Of a stretch of 64,000 nucleotides of DNA, positions 49,133-60,701 are shown piece after piece (the first letter of the stretch is position 1; every line of letters starts with the position of its first letter). Both the position numbers and the translations under genes were made by a program. The stretch is from positions 2,914,001 through 2,978,000 of the forward strand of contig CM065648.1 of the NCBI GenBank assembly GCA_033220425.1, written 5' to 3'. The DNA comes from Lepraria neglecta (Eukaryota; Ascomycota; Lecanoromycetes; Lecanorales; Stereocaulaceae). The notes beneath the pieces were generated by a model, which searched no databases, was not told the DNA's origin, and saw only the letters and a list, made by a program, of their open reading frames with translations.

Positions 49133-49923
49133 TCACGCCATAGCAGGCTGCTGCGCTGGTGTTTCTATAATCTTTTCAACCTCAATCTTCGGCATTTGCG
49201 CGCCTGTTCCTCCAAGGTCTGTACTGGCGGCCTTGGGGTTCTTGGTGTAGTAGTTTGAGATGGCGGATTTGATGGCGTCTTCGGCCAGCATAGAGCAATG
49301 CACTGTTCATTCCGTCAGCCTTCTTACCCTTGCCATAATATACCTTCCAGGTCGCATGTACGTACGCTTCACAGGTGGCAAACACAACTCCCTTGCAATC
49401 TCCGTATTCCTAATCTTCCCCGCATCCTCCAATGTCATCCCCCTCACGAGCTCCGTCAAATATGAGCTGCTCGCAATAGCACTACCGCAGCCGAATGTCT
49501 TGAACTTGACGTCTGAAATGGTGTCCGTCTCTGGGTCGACTTTGATCTGGAGCTTCATGACATCGCCGCATGCTGGGGCACCGACGAGACCGGTTCCGAC
49601 GTCGTTGAGGGTCTTATCCATTGAGCCGACATTGCGGGGAGAGGAGTAGTGATCTAGGAGTAGATGGTATGTTAGCTGCACGTTCGTTGAGGGAGGTGGG
49701 GTAGTGTGTAAAGACGTAGAGCTCGCTTCGTCAGAAGCGTGAAGACAATGGGAAGGACATCATGGATGATGGTAATAGGTTACTAATCTTTCTCATGATA
49801 GCACCTCCGCTCTGTTCTTGATGCTGGTGCGGCGATTCTAGCTTGTGAGGTGATGGCTGGTCGGATGGAGGTGGAGAGCGCTCTGCTGGCGCGAGGCGCC
49901 GTGGTGATGACTCTTCTAAGCAT
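49133..49923 (-). CDS. ISU1: Mitochondrial Fe-S cluster scaffold protein ISU1 (IscU)
   Basis: ISU1 is the scaffold on which Nfs1, frataxin and ferredoxin build [2Fe-2S] clusters in the mitochondrial matrix. The first exon, ATG at 49923, encodes an Arg/Ser/Ala-rich presequence ending CYHEK. The conserved middle exon (about 49653-49366) carries LDHYSSPRNVGS, VGAPACGDVMKLQI, FKTFGCGSAIASSS and ELCLPPVK. The last exon (49302-49133) starts LHCSMLAEDAIKSAI and ends PAQQPAMA. The cluster Cys (PACGD, GCGSA, HCSML), the Asp next to the first Cys and the LPPVK recognition loop are all present. The 3' intron is canonical (GTACGT...CAG). The 5' intron is odd: no canonical GT-AG pair rebuilds the expected HEKVLDHY junction. 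Confidence 0.85.
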
Positions 49924-50694
49924 CGTAGACGTACATATGATGGTCGAAGTGGTAGTTATTGGTATCAGTGTCAAAGGAATCGTTTCGTAGGGGGAGGGTG
50001 GATAGATTTTAAATGGTGGTCGACGGAGCGAGCAATGACCGCATTTTGAAAGTCCGATGGTCACGTGGGTGGCAGATAACAACAGCCAATCAGCAAGATT
50101 TTCGATACTTTGGGCAACCAATCCAACTGAGACTGCCGTTCCAAGCTCGTAGACCCAGATTTTCATAGGCCTTTCCCCTCGAAAATCCCAATTATAGACT
50201 ATATAAGACATTCGCAGTGCTAATATTCTGATAGTTTAAATTTCTATAATACCTAGATCGAAGAGAAGTCTAGGTTAATAAAATACCAAGATTGAAACGT
50301 TAGAAATAGAGGATTGTAAAAAGTACTGGCCAACAGTTCTTAAAGTATCCCGACACTACCATCTAATTCCACTTAAATTGACTATGCCACACGGTGTTTT
50401 ATCTTTGTAGGGGACTGCGAAGGGGACTGCCCCGAGTCAACTCGTTCTGGAAAGGCAATCTTTTCAAAGAAGTTGTATGTTTGTCCGGGCTTGGACCAAC
50501 GCTAGCTATCATTGGAGCTATCACTGTAGCTCCTGGCAGATGCCTCTGCAGAGCCTGATAATAACACCGGTGCTATGCATGCACATCGCTCAAACCATCG
50601 CTTATGCATATCCAGCAAAGGAATTTTCCGCCTTCACATATCCGTCATTTTCACGGTCATAGCTCTTTTCGTTCTCATATTGAATTCCCAATCA
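49924..50694. other. Intergenic stretch, partly AT-rich
   Basis: The left part is the ISU1 promoter. A notably AT-rich block at about 50190-50400 has no gene and may be a repeat relic. The right end is the 3' side of the CSN3 gene. Confidence 0.4.
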
Positions 50695-52586
50695 TCACAA
50701 ATCAGCCATCATATCCTCATCATGGTCAAAGCCTTCACCGTGGGTTGTCCAAGCACTCCCAGCCTCACCACCTTCGCCGTTCTGCTCTTTCTTCTTTTTC
50801 TTCGCGTCCCCGATGTAGTCTTTGGTTAGACTTAGCTTGCGGTCTAGCTCCCGAATGTGGCGTACGAGGTCCTCCACCTTGCGAGTCTGCTTCACGAGTG
50901 CATCGTGCTGCTGCTCCTCCGAGCGCGCCAGGGGACCGCTAGTGGGATCCGAGAAGCGTATGATCCATGATTTAGGGTCATCCGATGGTTCGGAAATCGT
51001 AGCGTTCAGTTGACCGGAGGAGATTAGGTTGACCACGTATCTACCAGTTCCGGCGTAATCACTAGGATCGGGAGACGTTTTACGCGTGATGTCCGCGACA
51101 GTCAAAGCCGCAAAGGTCGATTGAAGTTGTAGAATTGAGAACTTGCGGAAGGCTTCTAGGACCTGGCGTACTAGGCCACGATTACAGTCCTGAGGATACG
51201 TTAGCAAGATCCCAGCGGGATGCGCTTTGGAGTTATTCTTACACTATCCCAGAATTGCATACCCACCTGAGCCTCCTCAATAAGTCTCTGCTTATCATGT
51301 CCCTCTTTTATGCCCACATGGAATATCTCAGCCAATGCATCGTATGCTTTTGCCAAAGCACGATATTGTTTCAGGGCTTGCGAGTTGGTGGTTTTTGGTA
51401 CGGCCAAAGGCTTGAGGAAAGCAGTCAGTACGGGCTATTAGATTGCATATCAAGGCCCATCACTTACATGTCCTTTATACAGTAGCCTGACAAGCACCCA
51501 CTTCTTGTAAGCCTCAACCTGGATTTTGCTGGCATTGTTGGCCACAGGTGATGATATGACAACCTCCAGAAAAAAGAGAGCATGCTTCCAGTCCTTCAGG
51601 CCCATGTAGATCATGGCGCCGTAAAGGAAGTATTGTAGATGGTCTCGATAGACCAATTTGGCTGATAGCCCTGATTCCGGCGTTATAAATGTGGAGCTGG
51701 ACTCGTGATCCGAGCAAAAGTAAGGAAACCGGTTGTTCTGGGCTGCTTTGTTCGTACTTGTGGGGAAATAGTAAATGTTCTGGTCGAGTACTGGTAACGC
51801 GTCATAATATACACGTGCCTCGAGACACAGCCGGACAAAGATAAGATGTGATGATGTGAAAGTCGCTCCTGATGGGTCGACGCGTAGTATGGCTGATCTT
51901 ATGGCGGGGATAGCTGCAAAGGGCTGGACTTTGTCAATCACCGTGCGTTGCTTGATAGAATAGGAGCTCACCTGTGACACCAATCGAGCGTTCGCTGCCG
52001 TCATCTCTACAAGGCGTCGAAACTCGTTGCCAACGTATCTGATCTGGATATGGTCGAAGCGTTCCATGAATTCCAGTGTCTTCAGCCATAATAATGAAAC
52101 TGGCGCATAGGAATCGGAGGTGCTGCCAGCTTTTTGCTTGCCAGAAGGGCTGTTGATTTGTGCAAGTAGTACGTAGAGGTATGAGATCGTGTTGACGGAA
52201 GGATCGATGACCTATGGGCATAAAAGGTGTTAGCAACTGAAATGCGCGCTGTTGGCTGGCTTCACAGCTCGATAAAAGCTGTTGTTTCTTTGGTATACAG
52301 GCCAGGAACTGTGGCTGACTTGGAGGGTGCAGAGCTGTAGCTGCGACGATTTGAGGGGAAAAGGCCGGCAGAACGGCGAACAAGTGAGGCTCAGGCATTG
52401 AGGAAATCCACTTACGTCTAGAAGATCTCCCCCGCCTGGTACAGGAGCTGTGAGCTTGCTAGCAGGTATGTGGTTGAGGTGTTGAATCTGAATATTAATT
52501 TGCTTGTCGTATTCTGCGTCTGACGGCGGGTTAGCAGGTGGTGGGTGTGGGGGAAAGGCGAGTAGCTGTTGAAGGATGGCGTCCAT
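50695..52586 (-). CDS. csnC: COP9 signalosome subunit 3 (501 aa, five exons)
   Basis: Exons in coding order: 52586-52416, 52211-51972, 51923-51468, 51410-51267, 51189-50695. All junctions are phase 0 with GT-AG borders. The start MDAILQQLLAFPPHPPP is typical of fungal CSN3. The middle carries helical repeats, with ALPVLDQNIYYFP and YFLYGAMIYMGLKDWKHALFFLEVV as the CSN3 signature before the PCI domain. The PCI region includes LEAFRKFSILQLQSTFAALTV and TGRYVVNLISSGQLNATI. The C-terminus is a Lys-rich stretch followed by an acidic end (HDEDMMADL). CSN3 is part of the complex that removes NEDD8 from cullins and, in fungi, influences development and secondary metabolism. RPN3 is a related PCI protein but fits the motifs less well. 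Confidence 0.85.
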
Positions 52587-52614
52587 GGTGGGAGGCTTCG
52601 TTGTGGATTAATCC

Positions 52615-52890
52615 CTAACAGAGTCGAACGAACACGGGGTCAAGGACATGAAATGCACGATGCCTCTCGAGAATGTCGCGAAATCCAAGTAGAGCAACAA
52701 GGAAGTCCAGCCAGGCGAGCTCGATCCTCCAGCGGAGGTACCTGTAAAAGTGGAGGGCGCTTGTCCCGGCTAACCTTCCTACGTCTCCTGCGGCTAAATA
52801 AATGATGACAACCAACCAAAACCAGAGTTCCAGGGCTTTGATAGTGATGCCAAAAGCTACTAAGACAAGGCTTATGAGTAATGGAAACAT
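52615..52890 (-). CDS. Small hydrophobic membrane protein, hypothetical (91 aa)
   Basis: An open frame from ATG 52890 with two hydrophobic stretches (LLISLVLVAFGITIKALEL and FWLVVIIYLAAGDV) followed by an Arg-rich amphipathic part (FYRYLRWRIELAWLDFL). It starts only 78 bp from the PRO2 start region in divergent orientation and ends just before the CSN3 start. No family is recognised. The hydrophobic pattern and good start context argue that it is real, but it could be a chance frame. Confidence 0.4.
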   Translation of the reverse strand: MFPLLISLVLVAFGITIKALELWFWLVVIIYLAAGDVGRLAGTSALHFYRYLRWRIELAWLDFLVALLGFRDILERHRAFHVLDPVFVRLC

Positions 52891-52968
52891 TGTTTGTGTG
52901 TGTGCATGATACTTGTCTTTCGTTGTCTTTGTGTGTGATGAGTGGTTGATATTTACGGGAAGCACTCA

Positions 52969-54492
52969 TGTCTCTCACAAACTCCCCCCACTCGAAGTCG
53001 CAAAAGCAGCATCAATCTCCTCTCGGAGCCTCGCAATACTCCCCACCAAAGCCCGCAACGATGCCTTGACAGCCATACACCACGCCTTACAAGAGTCAAA
53101 AGAGACCATCTTAGCAGCCAACGCAAAGGATCTAGAGCTAGCAACAAAAGCCGCAGAAGAAGGAGAGTTGAGTCAGAGCGTACTCAAGAGACTGGACCTG
53201 GGCAGGAAAGGGAAATGGGAGGACATGCTGCAAGGGATATTGGACGTTCGAGACCTTGAGGATCCTGGTGAGGCTGTCATCGGCAATTAAGCAAGCTACA
53301 GAGGCTGATGGGTCGTATGATGGGTCCAGCAGAGGTGTATGACTTCTACGGACTCGGTACGATATAGTCAACAAAATCACATTAAGAACACGTCTAGATG
53401 ATGGTCTGGAGCTTGAGAGGGTCACTTGTCCGATTGGAGTTCTCCTGATTATTTTTGAAGCACGTCCAGAAATCATCGCTAATATAGCATCTCTGGCGAT
53501 CAAATCCGGAAATGCTGCGATCTTGAAAGGTATTCTCTTTCCGCCAGAGACCTACCTTGAATGTACAATATTGACATTCCACAGGCGGCAAAGAAACGAC
53601 GCTCTCCTTCCAAGCAATTTCAACAACCATATCCAACGCGCTAACCAATACCTTCGTCGCCAACACCTCCATCCAACTCCTCACCACCAGAGACGTAGTA
53701 GCCTCCCTCCTCGACCTCGACAAATACATCGACCTTGTTATTCCTCGCGGTTCAAACGAACTAGTCCGCTACATCAAGAACAACACCCGCATCCCAGTTC
53801 TCGGCCATGCAGATGGCCTCTGCAGCATCTACATTCACAGGGACGCCGATAAGGATATGGCGGTTAAGATCCTGGTGGATGCAAAGCTGGGCTACCCTGC
53901 TGCTTGCAATGCAGTAGAGACATTGCTCGTCGATGAAGCCGCGTTCGATACCGTACTTCCAGAAGTAGCATCCACACTCCTGGAGAAAGGCGTTTCTCTG
54001 CGCTGCGATGCAGCTTCCAAATCGGCGCTCTCCAGCTCCTTGACAAAATCCCAAGCAGCCATCTTGCAAGAAGCAACTGAAGAAGACTACATGACCGAAT
54101 TCCTCGCCCCCATCCTCGCAATCAAAACCATTCCCACACCTCCAGATGCCTCGCCGAGTACCTCCTGCAGCCTAGCCATCGCCCACATCAACGCCCACTC
54201 TTCAAAACACACCGATGCGATCCTGACATCCTCAAAAGAAATCGCAGAACAGTTTCAATCCGGCGTGGACTCAGCCTGCGTGTTCTGGAATACGAGTATA
54301 AGGATGGCTGATGGGATGAGATTTGGTTTTGGGACTGAAGTCGGCATTAGCACGAACAAGATTCATGCGAGAGGGCCAGTGGGCTTGGAGGGATTGATGA
54401 TTTACAAGTATCGGATCAATGGGACGGGACAGGTTGCAGGAGAGTATGGGGAGGGAGGGAAGCAGTGGAAGCATGAGCGGTTGCCGTTGTAA
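52969..54492 (+). CDS. PRO2: Gamma-glutamyl phosphate reductase (proline synthesis), frame problem at the start
   Basis: This enzyme reduces gamma-glutamyl phosphate with NADPH to glutamate semialdehyde, the second step of proline synthesis in the cytosol. Exons end and start at 53267/53368 and 53529/53584, both introns canonical and in phase. Conserved blocks are [84 protein letters not shown] (catalytic Cys) and [11 protein letters not shown]. The only plausible ATG (52969, MSLTNSP) runs into a run of six C at 52984-52989. One more C would join it to the conserved frame; as written it does not. Possible explanations are a sequencing error, a real disabling deletion, or a near-cognate start upstream (for example ACG or TTG). 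Confidence 0.85.
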
Positions 54493-54806
54493 GATTGAGA
54501 GACAGTAGTATGTTGTCTCAGAGCAAATTGTCTTAACAGGAGTATGCAGATTGATGGCAATGGAATTTGCATGGAGTGATTATTTGATGCCAAGAAAAGA
54601 TCCTCCCCTTGTTCCACGCCGCCACATCGCTTATCGCCTGCAAAGTTTTTGCTCAATTGAATACCCGACAGGCCGTTAATATGGGAACGTATGATCTTTG
54701 CATTCAGATTGCCGAGCACTCTCTTTTCATAAACCCACGTGGTATCCCGTGAGGTTCTTGTTCATTCGTCAAAGATTTCACACCGTTGCAAGACTATGAT
54801 AGCACG

Positions 54807-55385
54807 ATGTTCCTTCCCCTCTCCTTCCTTACACTGCTCTCCTATGTTCTAAACCCAGCACTCGCCCTGGCTATAACATCAAGCTTCAGTTCGCCCCCTG
54901 CTGCATACTCTGAGGTTCTCGACTCAGCCTTCCTTCCCCAAAACCCTACAAATCTCACCCTCCCATTGGCCTTCCTTCAACCCTCAGACATCTCCACAAA
55001 CCCTCTCAAGATCAACTGCCGCCAGGGTCCCACACCAACGCGGCGCCCACTAAACCTAAACGGCTGCGCAGAAGTCGTCTTCAGCCTTCTTGGCGTCGGC
55101 AACAACGTAGAACCCCTGCTCTTTACAACCAAAGCACCCTGGCGATTACCAGCCACATACGCAGACACTAGGGATACCTGCGAAGTACGGCTCAAAGCAA
55201 CGAAGCCAGATGCAGAGGACTACTTTCCCATATCCCTAGTCTTGCAAAGCGTAGCGGAGATCGCGTTCGAGTGCCGAAAGCCTGGGCAGCCCAGCCAGAG
55301 TTTAGGGGGGACGGCGTATATTGGTGGGAAAGAGATGTTTCTGTTGGATGTTTATGGACCCGCGCTGCCGGCGGAGGTGTCCTGA
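54807..55385 (+). CDS. Secreted protein, hypothetical (192 aa)
   Basis: Single exon from ATG 54807. The N-terminus is a clear signal peptide (FLPLSFLTLLSYVLNPALALA). The mature part has four Cys (INCRQG, NGCAEV, DTCEVR, FECRKP), one NLT glycosylation site and no membrane anchor. The even Cys number suggests two disulfides. I do not recognise the family. The start codon is supported by the signal peptide beginning right after it. Confidence 0.65.
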   Translation: MFLPLSFLTLLSYVLNPALALAITSSFSSPPAAYSEVLDSAFLPQNPTNLTLPLAFLQPSDISTNPLKINCRQGPTPTRRPLNLNGCAEVVFSLLGVGNNVEPLLFTTKAPWRLPATYADTRDTCEVRLKATKPDAEDYFPISLVLQSVAEIAFECRKPGQPSQSLGGTAYIGGKEMFLLDVYGPALPAEVS

Positions 55386-56263
55386 GCAGAGAAAGAGGGT
55401 TGTAGAGAGGGATAGGTATTGTTGGGAAGAGAGATTTTGGGTGAAGACGGGGTCTTCCGCATGCATTGTGAATGAGATACGGTCAAGAATAGGGAAACAG
55501 CAGTAACAGATAGGGGATATGCTTGCACGATAGCGCATAGAATGGTCAGGAGGCATTTTTGAACATCAATCCATTCTTCCGATGCATTTCCATGCGTCCT
55601 ACAAACTCTTTACAGACAAATAAAATGTACTCATTGATTCTTCAAATAGCAAATATCAGGTAGAAGGACCTACCGGAATGATCCAGCCAGCTTAATACCA
55701 TTCACTATAATATATCCGACCGAAGTGTATGCGTAAGAACGTAGTGGGTACGATCGAGGGAGGGGGCGATGGCACGAAAGGGAAGGGAAGCGCTTTACGA
55801 CGACGAGGCTGCCGATTCAATCGACGGCGAGGTTAGCGGGTAAGGGAGGTGGCTCGGTCGTGGAGGTATCTAGCAAGGTTTTTGTTGAAGTGCGATTGGG
55901 TCTATGGATTCGTCTCGATGGTACAGGATGAGAAAGAAAAGGACGTTCCGCCGCCGAACAATTTCGTTATCGAGGACCGACCGAGCTGCTGACCACTAAA
56001 TTATTTTGAGAAGTCCTCCATTATCCGCCACGTATTGACTGTTAGCCAAAGACCAAGGTAGTGCATCCAAAAAGGAATGAAATCTCGACACTTGACCTAA
56101 CAACCCTCCCCCAATGTCCGACTTTTATTTTTGCATGAGTGTTGATCGAAAAGCACCATATTGTAGTCTTGAATCCTCTCAATTCAAACACCTTTTCCAC
56201 TCTCGAGGATGCGTTTACTCAGCGGTGTCGAGCTCGTCGTGAGCTGGGACCGGGGATCCCATT
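55386..56263. other. Convergent intergenic stretch
   Basis: Lies between the 3' ends of the secreted-protein gene and the SR-protein gene. No gene seen; untranslated sequence is expected at both ends. Confidence 0.4.
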
Positions 56264-57104
56264 TCAACTGGAAAGGGGGGAGAACTGTTCAGCGAGGGGC
56301 CTGCCTTCCTGATACTGGGCGAAAGTACCTTTGCGGTCATCGCCGTTGGTGCCGTTCTCGCGATCATCGTCAAGATCACGACGACGGTCAACATCCTTCA
56401 TCTCACGATCCCTATCGTCTGGGCTTCGAGAGCGATCGCGGTCACGCCTATCATAGTCACGCTCGCGACGATCATCCTTGCGGGGAGAGTAGTCGGCCCG
56501 GCCACGACGAGGTGGAGGAGAGCCGGACCGACGACGAGGAGAACGGTCGCGACGGCTGGGTGCTCCACGGGGAGCGTCGCGGTCGCGGCCGGAGTCGAAG
56601 CGCCAGGATGCTGAAGGAGGAGTACGAGCCCACTAACGAAAGGTCAGCTCCCTTTTGAGACAAAGAGAGGTGGGGGGGAGCAACGTACTTCGATCTTCAA
56701 AATATCATCTCGTCCAAGACGCTTGTTGTGCATCTCATGATAGGCATCATCCGCATCACGACGACTCTCATATTCCACAAAAGCGAACCTGCGTAATACG
56801 TGAGAACCACAGTGACATCGGCAAGGTACCATATCAGATACGTACAGTCTGCTAGCCGCACTTCGAGGAGCTGGAATATCACAGCGCACGAGACGCCCAT
56901 AGCTTGACGAAAGTTAGCTTCGAGGTTGGTAGGGGGTCGACGGTATGAGGATGTGGGGGAGGAGGTTCGGGATATTTGCGGTGTCGGTTTAGGCTGTTGG
57001 CTGCTTAGGTAGACGTACCGTTCGAATTCGTAGGCAAGATCACGGGCGCGAGTCCCATGCCCAAAGCCGGTCACATAGAGCGTTGTCCCTCCGCCGCGAG
57101 ACAT
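56264..57104 (-). CDS. SR-type RNA-binding protein (203 aa, four exons)
   Basis: Exons in coding order: 57104-57019, 56902-56846, 56788-56689, 56632-56264; the total is divisible by three and all introns are GT-AG. A single N-terminal RRM starts with RNP2 in TLYVTGFG, followed by YEFERYGRLVRCDIP and RNP1 FAFVEYESRRDADDAYHEM. The linker EWARTPPSASWRF is typical of fungal Srp-like splicing factors. The C-terminal half is an RS/RD-rich domain (RRDRSPRRRSGSPPPRRGR, then DRDRSRSPDDRDRE). SR proteins bind exonic enhancers and recruit the spliceosome in the nucleus; phosphorylation of the RS domain usually controls them. The last exon has no in-frame start codon near its 5' end, so simple ORF calling misses it. 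Confidence 0.9.
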
Positions 57105-57862
57105 GGTGGGTGAATAGCGTGCTTGCTCTGGAGTATCAGAAGTGTAATGGGTGTAGTCTGAATGATGTTTGTGGGAGGTTGCTGTGCAAGAAAGAGAGGT
57201 TGAATAGTGCAAAGGTCCCTCGGTCGAAAAGGAAGCGGCGGGTTGCTTGACTCCTTGACTAGCGCCAGATGAGTCAGCCAGCATTCACGATTTTCCACAT
57301 CTCTGCCTTTGTACAAAGAGAAATTGTCTTTCTTTTTATGAAGAGATTCAAAGACTGTCTTCTGACCTCTCCAAATCTTCATTATCCAGCGATAAAGGTC
57401 GAATCTAGACCCAGAATTTGTTACAGCCAATCGTTGCCTCCGGATTCTAATATAGGCCCAAAGAGGCAAAGTTTCCAGGGGCCCAGAACCAAAAATAAGG
57501 CTGCGTTGGTTTTCCCTTGTGACAACAGCCCGTTTATCTTCAACATACCAGCATTTCATGGACCCTTCAGCCTTTAAGCACGAAAACGCAGCTTCTCTGT
57601 TGTACACACCGCGTCGTCCAACCCTGTATGCCTCGGAACCAAAATTTCCTCCACGATTGCGCTGCAGATTAACCCAGCGCCACCAGCCTTCAGACCATCG
57701 GATATCCAGGACTCCCAACTTCTCACAAAACCCTACGAGCACCAACACATGATAGCGCTAATACATGATTCCCACCTCCGATAACCGCGACGTACGGAGA
57801 CTGTACGATAAGAGAGGGCAGGTGACGCAGTGCGGCATACGCTCTCACCTCACTCGCCCACG
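57105..57862. promoter_or_regulatory. Divergent promoter region of SR-protein and carrier genes
   Basis: About 760 bp between divergent starts. A long minus-strand frame across it (57071-57748) has no family motif and overlaps the SR-protein start, so I regard this as promoter sequence. Confidence 0.45.
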
Positions 57863-59031
57863 ATGAGCGTAGATCGGCAGGCTCCTTCACCTGTGGCCAA
57901 GGTTGAAGAGAATCTGCCTGCACCAATATCACGGCTTATACAATTACGGCATACCATCGCTCAGCCTGTCTTCGCTGCATTTCTGGCAGGGGGTGTGGCC
58001 GGAGCGGTCTCGAGGACCGTTGTCTCGCCACTCGAACGCTTGAAGATCCTATTTCAGATACAGAGCGCTGGAAGAACTGGATACAAAATGCCTGTTGGGC
58101 AAGGTCTCGTGAAGATGTGGAGAGACGAAGGCTGGAAGGGCTTCATGAGAGGCAATGGTGCGAACTGCATTCGTATCATTCCATACTCTGCTGTGCAATT
58201 CGCGAGTTACAGCTTTTACAAGAAGGTAAGCTGTACTGCAAGTTGTTCAATTCCTTTGAATTGAGCTGATTATTTGTGTACCAGAATATGGTGACAATGG
58301 AAGGCGAAAAGTTACCACCGTCGAAGAATCTCCTCTGCGGAGCGCTGGCGGGGATCACTTCAGTCACCTTCACCTATCCACTCGACATCATCAGGACGCG
58401 GCTTTCTGTGCAAACAGCAGATTTTTCCCATCTTACCGAGGCGCAGATAAAGGATTTACCTGGAATGTGGAGAACGGGGGTCAACATCTTCAAGATCGAA
58501 GGTGGTGTGCTCGCTTTGTACGGTGGCTACGTACCAACCATAGCCGGTGTGGCTCCATATGTGAGTCCTATCCTGTTGTCAAGCTCCTGCTATTTCTGAC
58601 AAGTCAAGGTCGGTCTTAATTTCATGACCTACGAGTTCCTAAGGATTTACTTAACGCCAGAAGGCCAGAAAAACCCATCAAGCTATGGGAAACTGCTAGC
58701 TGGTGCTGTTTCAGGCGCTATTGCACAGACATGCACATATCCACTGTACGGACCCCTTCTAAAAGATTCATTCGTTCCTGGATGATTACTGACTTTTCGT
58801 AGTGACGTTCTACGCCGAAGGTTCCAGATTAACAAGATGAAGAGCATGGGCTACAAATACAAATCAATATTCGACGCGATCAGAATAATAGCTGCGGAAG
58901 AAGGCTTTCGTGGATTCTACAAAGGGATCGTACCAAACCTGCTCAAAGTTGCTCCCAGCATGGCCAGCAGCTTCCTCAGCTTCGAGCTAGCCCGAGACTT
59001 CTTCGTCTCGTTAGGGGACGACGATGCCTGA
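57863..59031 (+). CDS. Mitochondrial solute carrier, Leu5/SLC25A16-A42-like (334 aa)
   Basis: Exons 57863-58225, 58285-58560, 58609-58745 and 58803-59031; phases agree. Three carrier repeats of about 100 aa are present, each with the Px[DE]xx[KR] signature: SPLERLKIL, YPLDIIRTRL and YPLDVLRRRFQ. The last is rebuilt across the third intron. Repeat ends carry the usual G-rich loops (GWKGFMRGNGANCIR, GVLALYGGYVPTIAG, GFRGFYKGIVPNLLK). The NCIRIIPYSAVQFASYSFYKK block is typical of the CoA/ADP and Ca-independent ATP-Mg carrier branch. It resides in the inner mitochondrial membrane and exchanges a nucleotide-like substrate, perhaps CoA. The substrate call is inference. Confidence 0.88.
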
Positions 59032-59553
59032 GCCTTTTGGACCTTTCAAGTCATCATTTACGTTCATCAACATTCGGAGCATAAGGAGAAAGATACCCAG
59101 GAAACGACGTTCTGAATTTTTGACATTCATGAGCATATTTGGCGTTGTTTTGGAAGCATGGCTGGCAGGCATTGACATTCAGCGGCATTGGGCAATCCGG
59201 CATTGATCTCTAGATCTGGGGTGGCATACAAAAAGACTTCCATGATGCCATCTAGGTAGATAACTCCACTATAGAGCTGTACTATACTCTCGCAAGAATT
59301 ATACAATCCGTTCCGTGACTCCATAGCTCAAGCCAAAGCTCTACAAAATCATTGTTCCCAACATCATAGACGGGTTTTAATCGAATCATTGAAACTCACC
59401 CGGTCATGTTCTGGAGTAGTTTCTCAAACTGGCTTCAGCCCTATCAAGCCGCTAAGCGAGGCGCACGAAAAAAGCACGCTAGCGAAAGACAAGCAAATCC
59501 GAACTTCGACCTCAGCACAACATCGACAACATCGACAGCCCACAACCGCAAAG
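59032..59553. other. Intergenic stretch; eL18 promoter at its right end
   Basis: The left part is the 3' region of the carrier gene. The last 60 bases, with repeated CATCGACAAC units before the ATG, are the leader of the ribosomal-protein gene. Confidence 0.45.
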
Positions 59554-60360
59554 ATGGGTAAGTCCTCCCTGATAATACTCCCAAGCTCTCTAGCAATGTC
59601 ACGACGCTGGAGCAGCTGGCCGTGAGCCATTGCAGAGGCCCTCTCTGGAACACAAAGTGCTGGGGACCAGCGAAGGAGAAGCTGAACGCTGACCTGTCTC
59701 TACTTCTACAGGTATCGACCTCGACAAGCACCACGTGCGTGACACGCACCGCAAGGCACCCAAGAGCGACAATGTCTACCTCAAGCTACTCGTGAAGCTC
59801 TACCGCTTCCTGGCCCGTACGACCCTACCTCCTCTTCCTCCTCCATACCCACCATTTACACACACCCCACAAAGCTTTTCTAATATAACATTCCAGGCCG
59901 CACCGACTCCAACTTCAACAAAGTCGTTCTCCGCCGCCTCTTCATGTCCCGCGTCAACCGCCCCCCGATGTCCCTCTCCCGCCTAACCATGCTCGCCAGC
60001 CGCGGGACCCGAGAAAAAATGTCCCCCACCGAGCGTACCCTCGTCGTAGTCGGTACCATAACCGACGATACTCGCCTCCTGACTGTTCCCAAGCTCACCG
60101 TCGCGGCCCTCCACTTCACCGCCACCGCCCGCGCACGAATTGAGAAGGCTGGAGGAGAGTGTTTGACCATGGATCAGTTGGCGTTGAGGGCGCCGACGGG
60201 GAGTAATACGCTCCTGTTGAGGGGACCGAAGAATGCGAGGGAGGCGGTGAAGCATTTTGGGTTTGGGCCGCATAGTGGGAAGAAGCCTTATGTGGAGAGT
60301 AAAGGGCGGAAATTTGAGAGGGCAAGAGGCAGGAGGAGGTCTAGAGGTTTTAAGGTCTAG
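59554..60360 (+). CDS. RPL18: Large-subunit ribosomal protein eL18 (190 aa)
   Basis: Three exons: 59554-59557 (only ATGG), 59712-59816 and 59897-60360. The tiny first exon, a hallmark of many fungal ribosomal-protein genes, splices to GT-ATC to give [11 protein letters not shown]. Conserved blocks are [96 protein letters not shown] and a basic C-terminus ([11 protein letters not shown]). eL18 lies on the solvent side of the 60S subunit. The length is close to the family's usual 183-188 aa. Confidence 0.95.
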
Positions 60361-60701
60361 GTGGTTGATAATCTTGTGGTCACCGTCTGGATGCTGGATG
60401 CTGGATGTGGAATGATGAGAAAGGCATTGCAAAAGGCAGATTCTACAATGAGAACAAGGTCGAGGCGGGGAATCCTGTGGAGCTGATTCAATGGCTTTGT
60501 AGCTAGTAATGGCAATGAAATGCTTTAAATCACTCAGAGTATGGTCTTGTATGCAAGCTATGGGTTGTGATTCAGACGTGCATTGATCGAAGGTTTAGCA
60601 GTGTAAGCGTAGAAAGTGCAATGCCTAGACTGCGAGTGCTGTAAGAGATTAACTCGGATTGGAAATGCCTCAATAGATTTCAGCTCTAAGATCTGCTAGT
60701 T
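60361..60701. other. Short convergent intergenic stretch
   Basis: Between the 3' ends of the eL18 and TFIIIC-subunit genes. It contains a tandem CTGGATG doublet near 60388; otherwise nothing notable. Confidence 0.4.

Noticed and set aside
57071-57748. 225-aa minus-strand frame upstream of the SR-protein gene
   Set aside because: It overlaps the SR-protein start region, has no family motif and crosses a divergent promoter.
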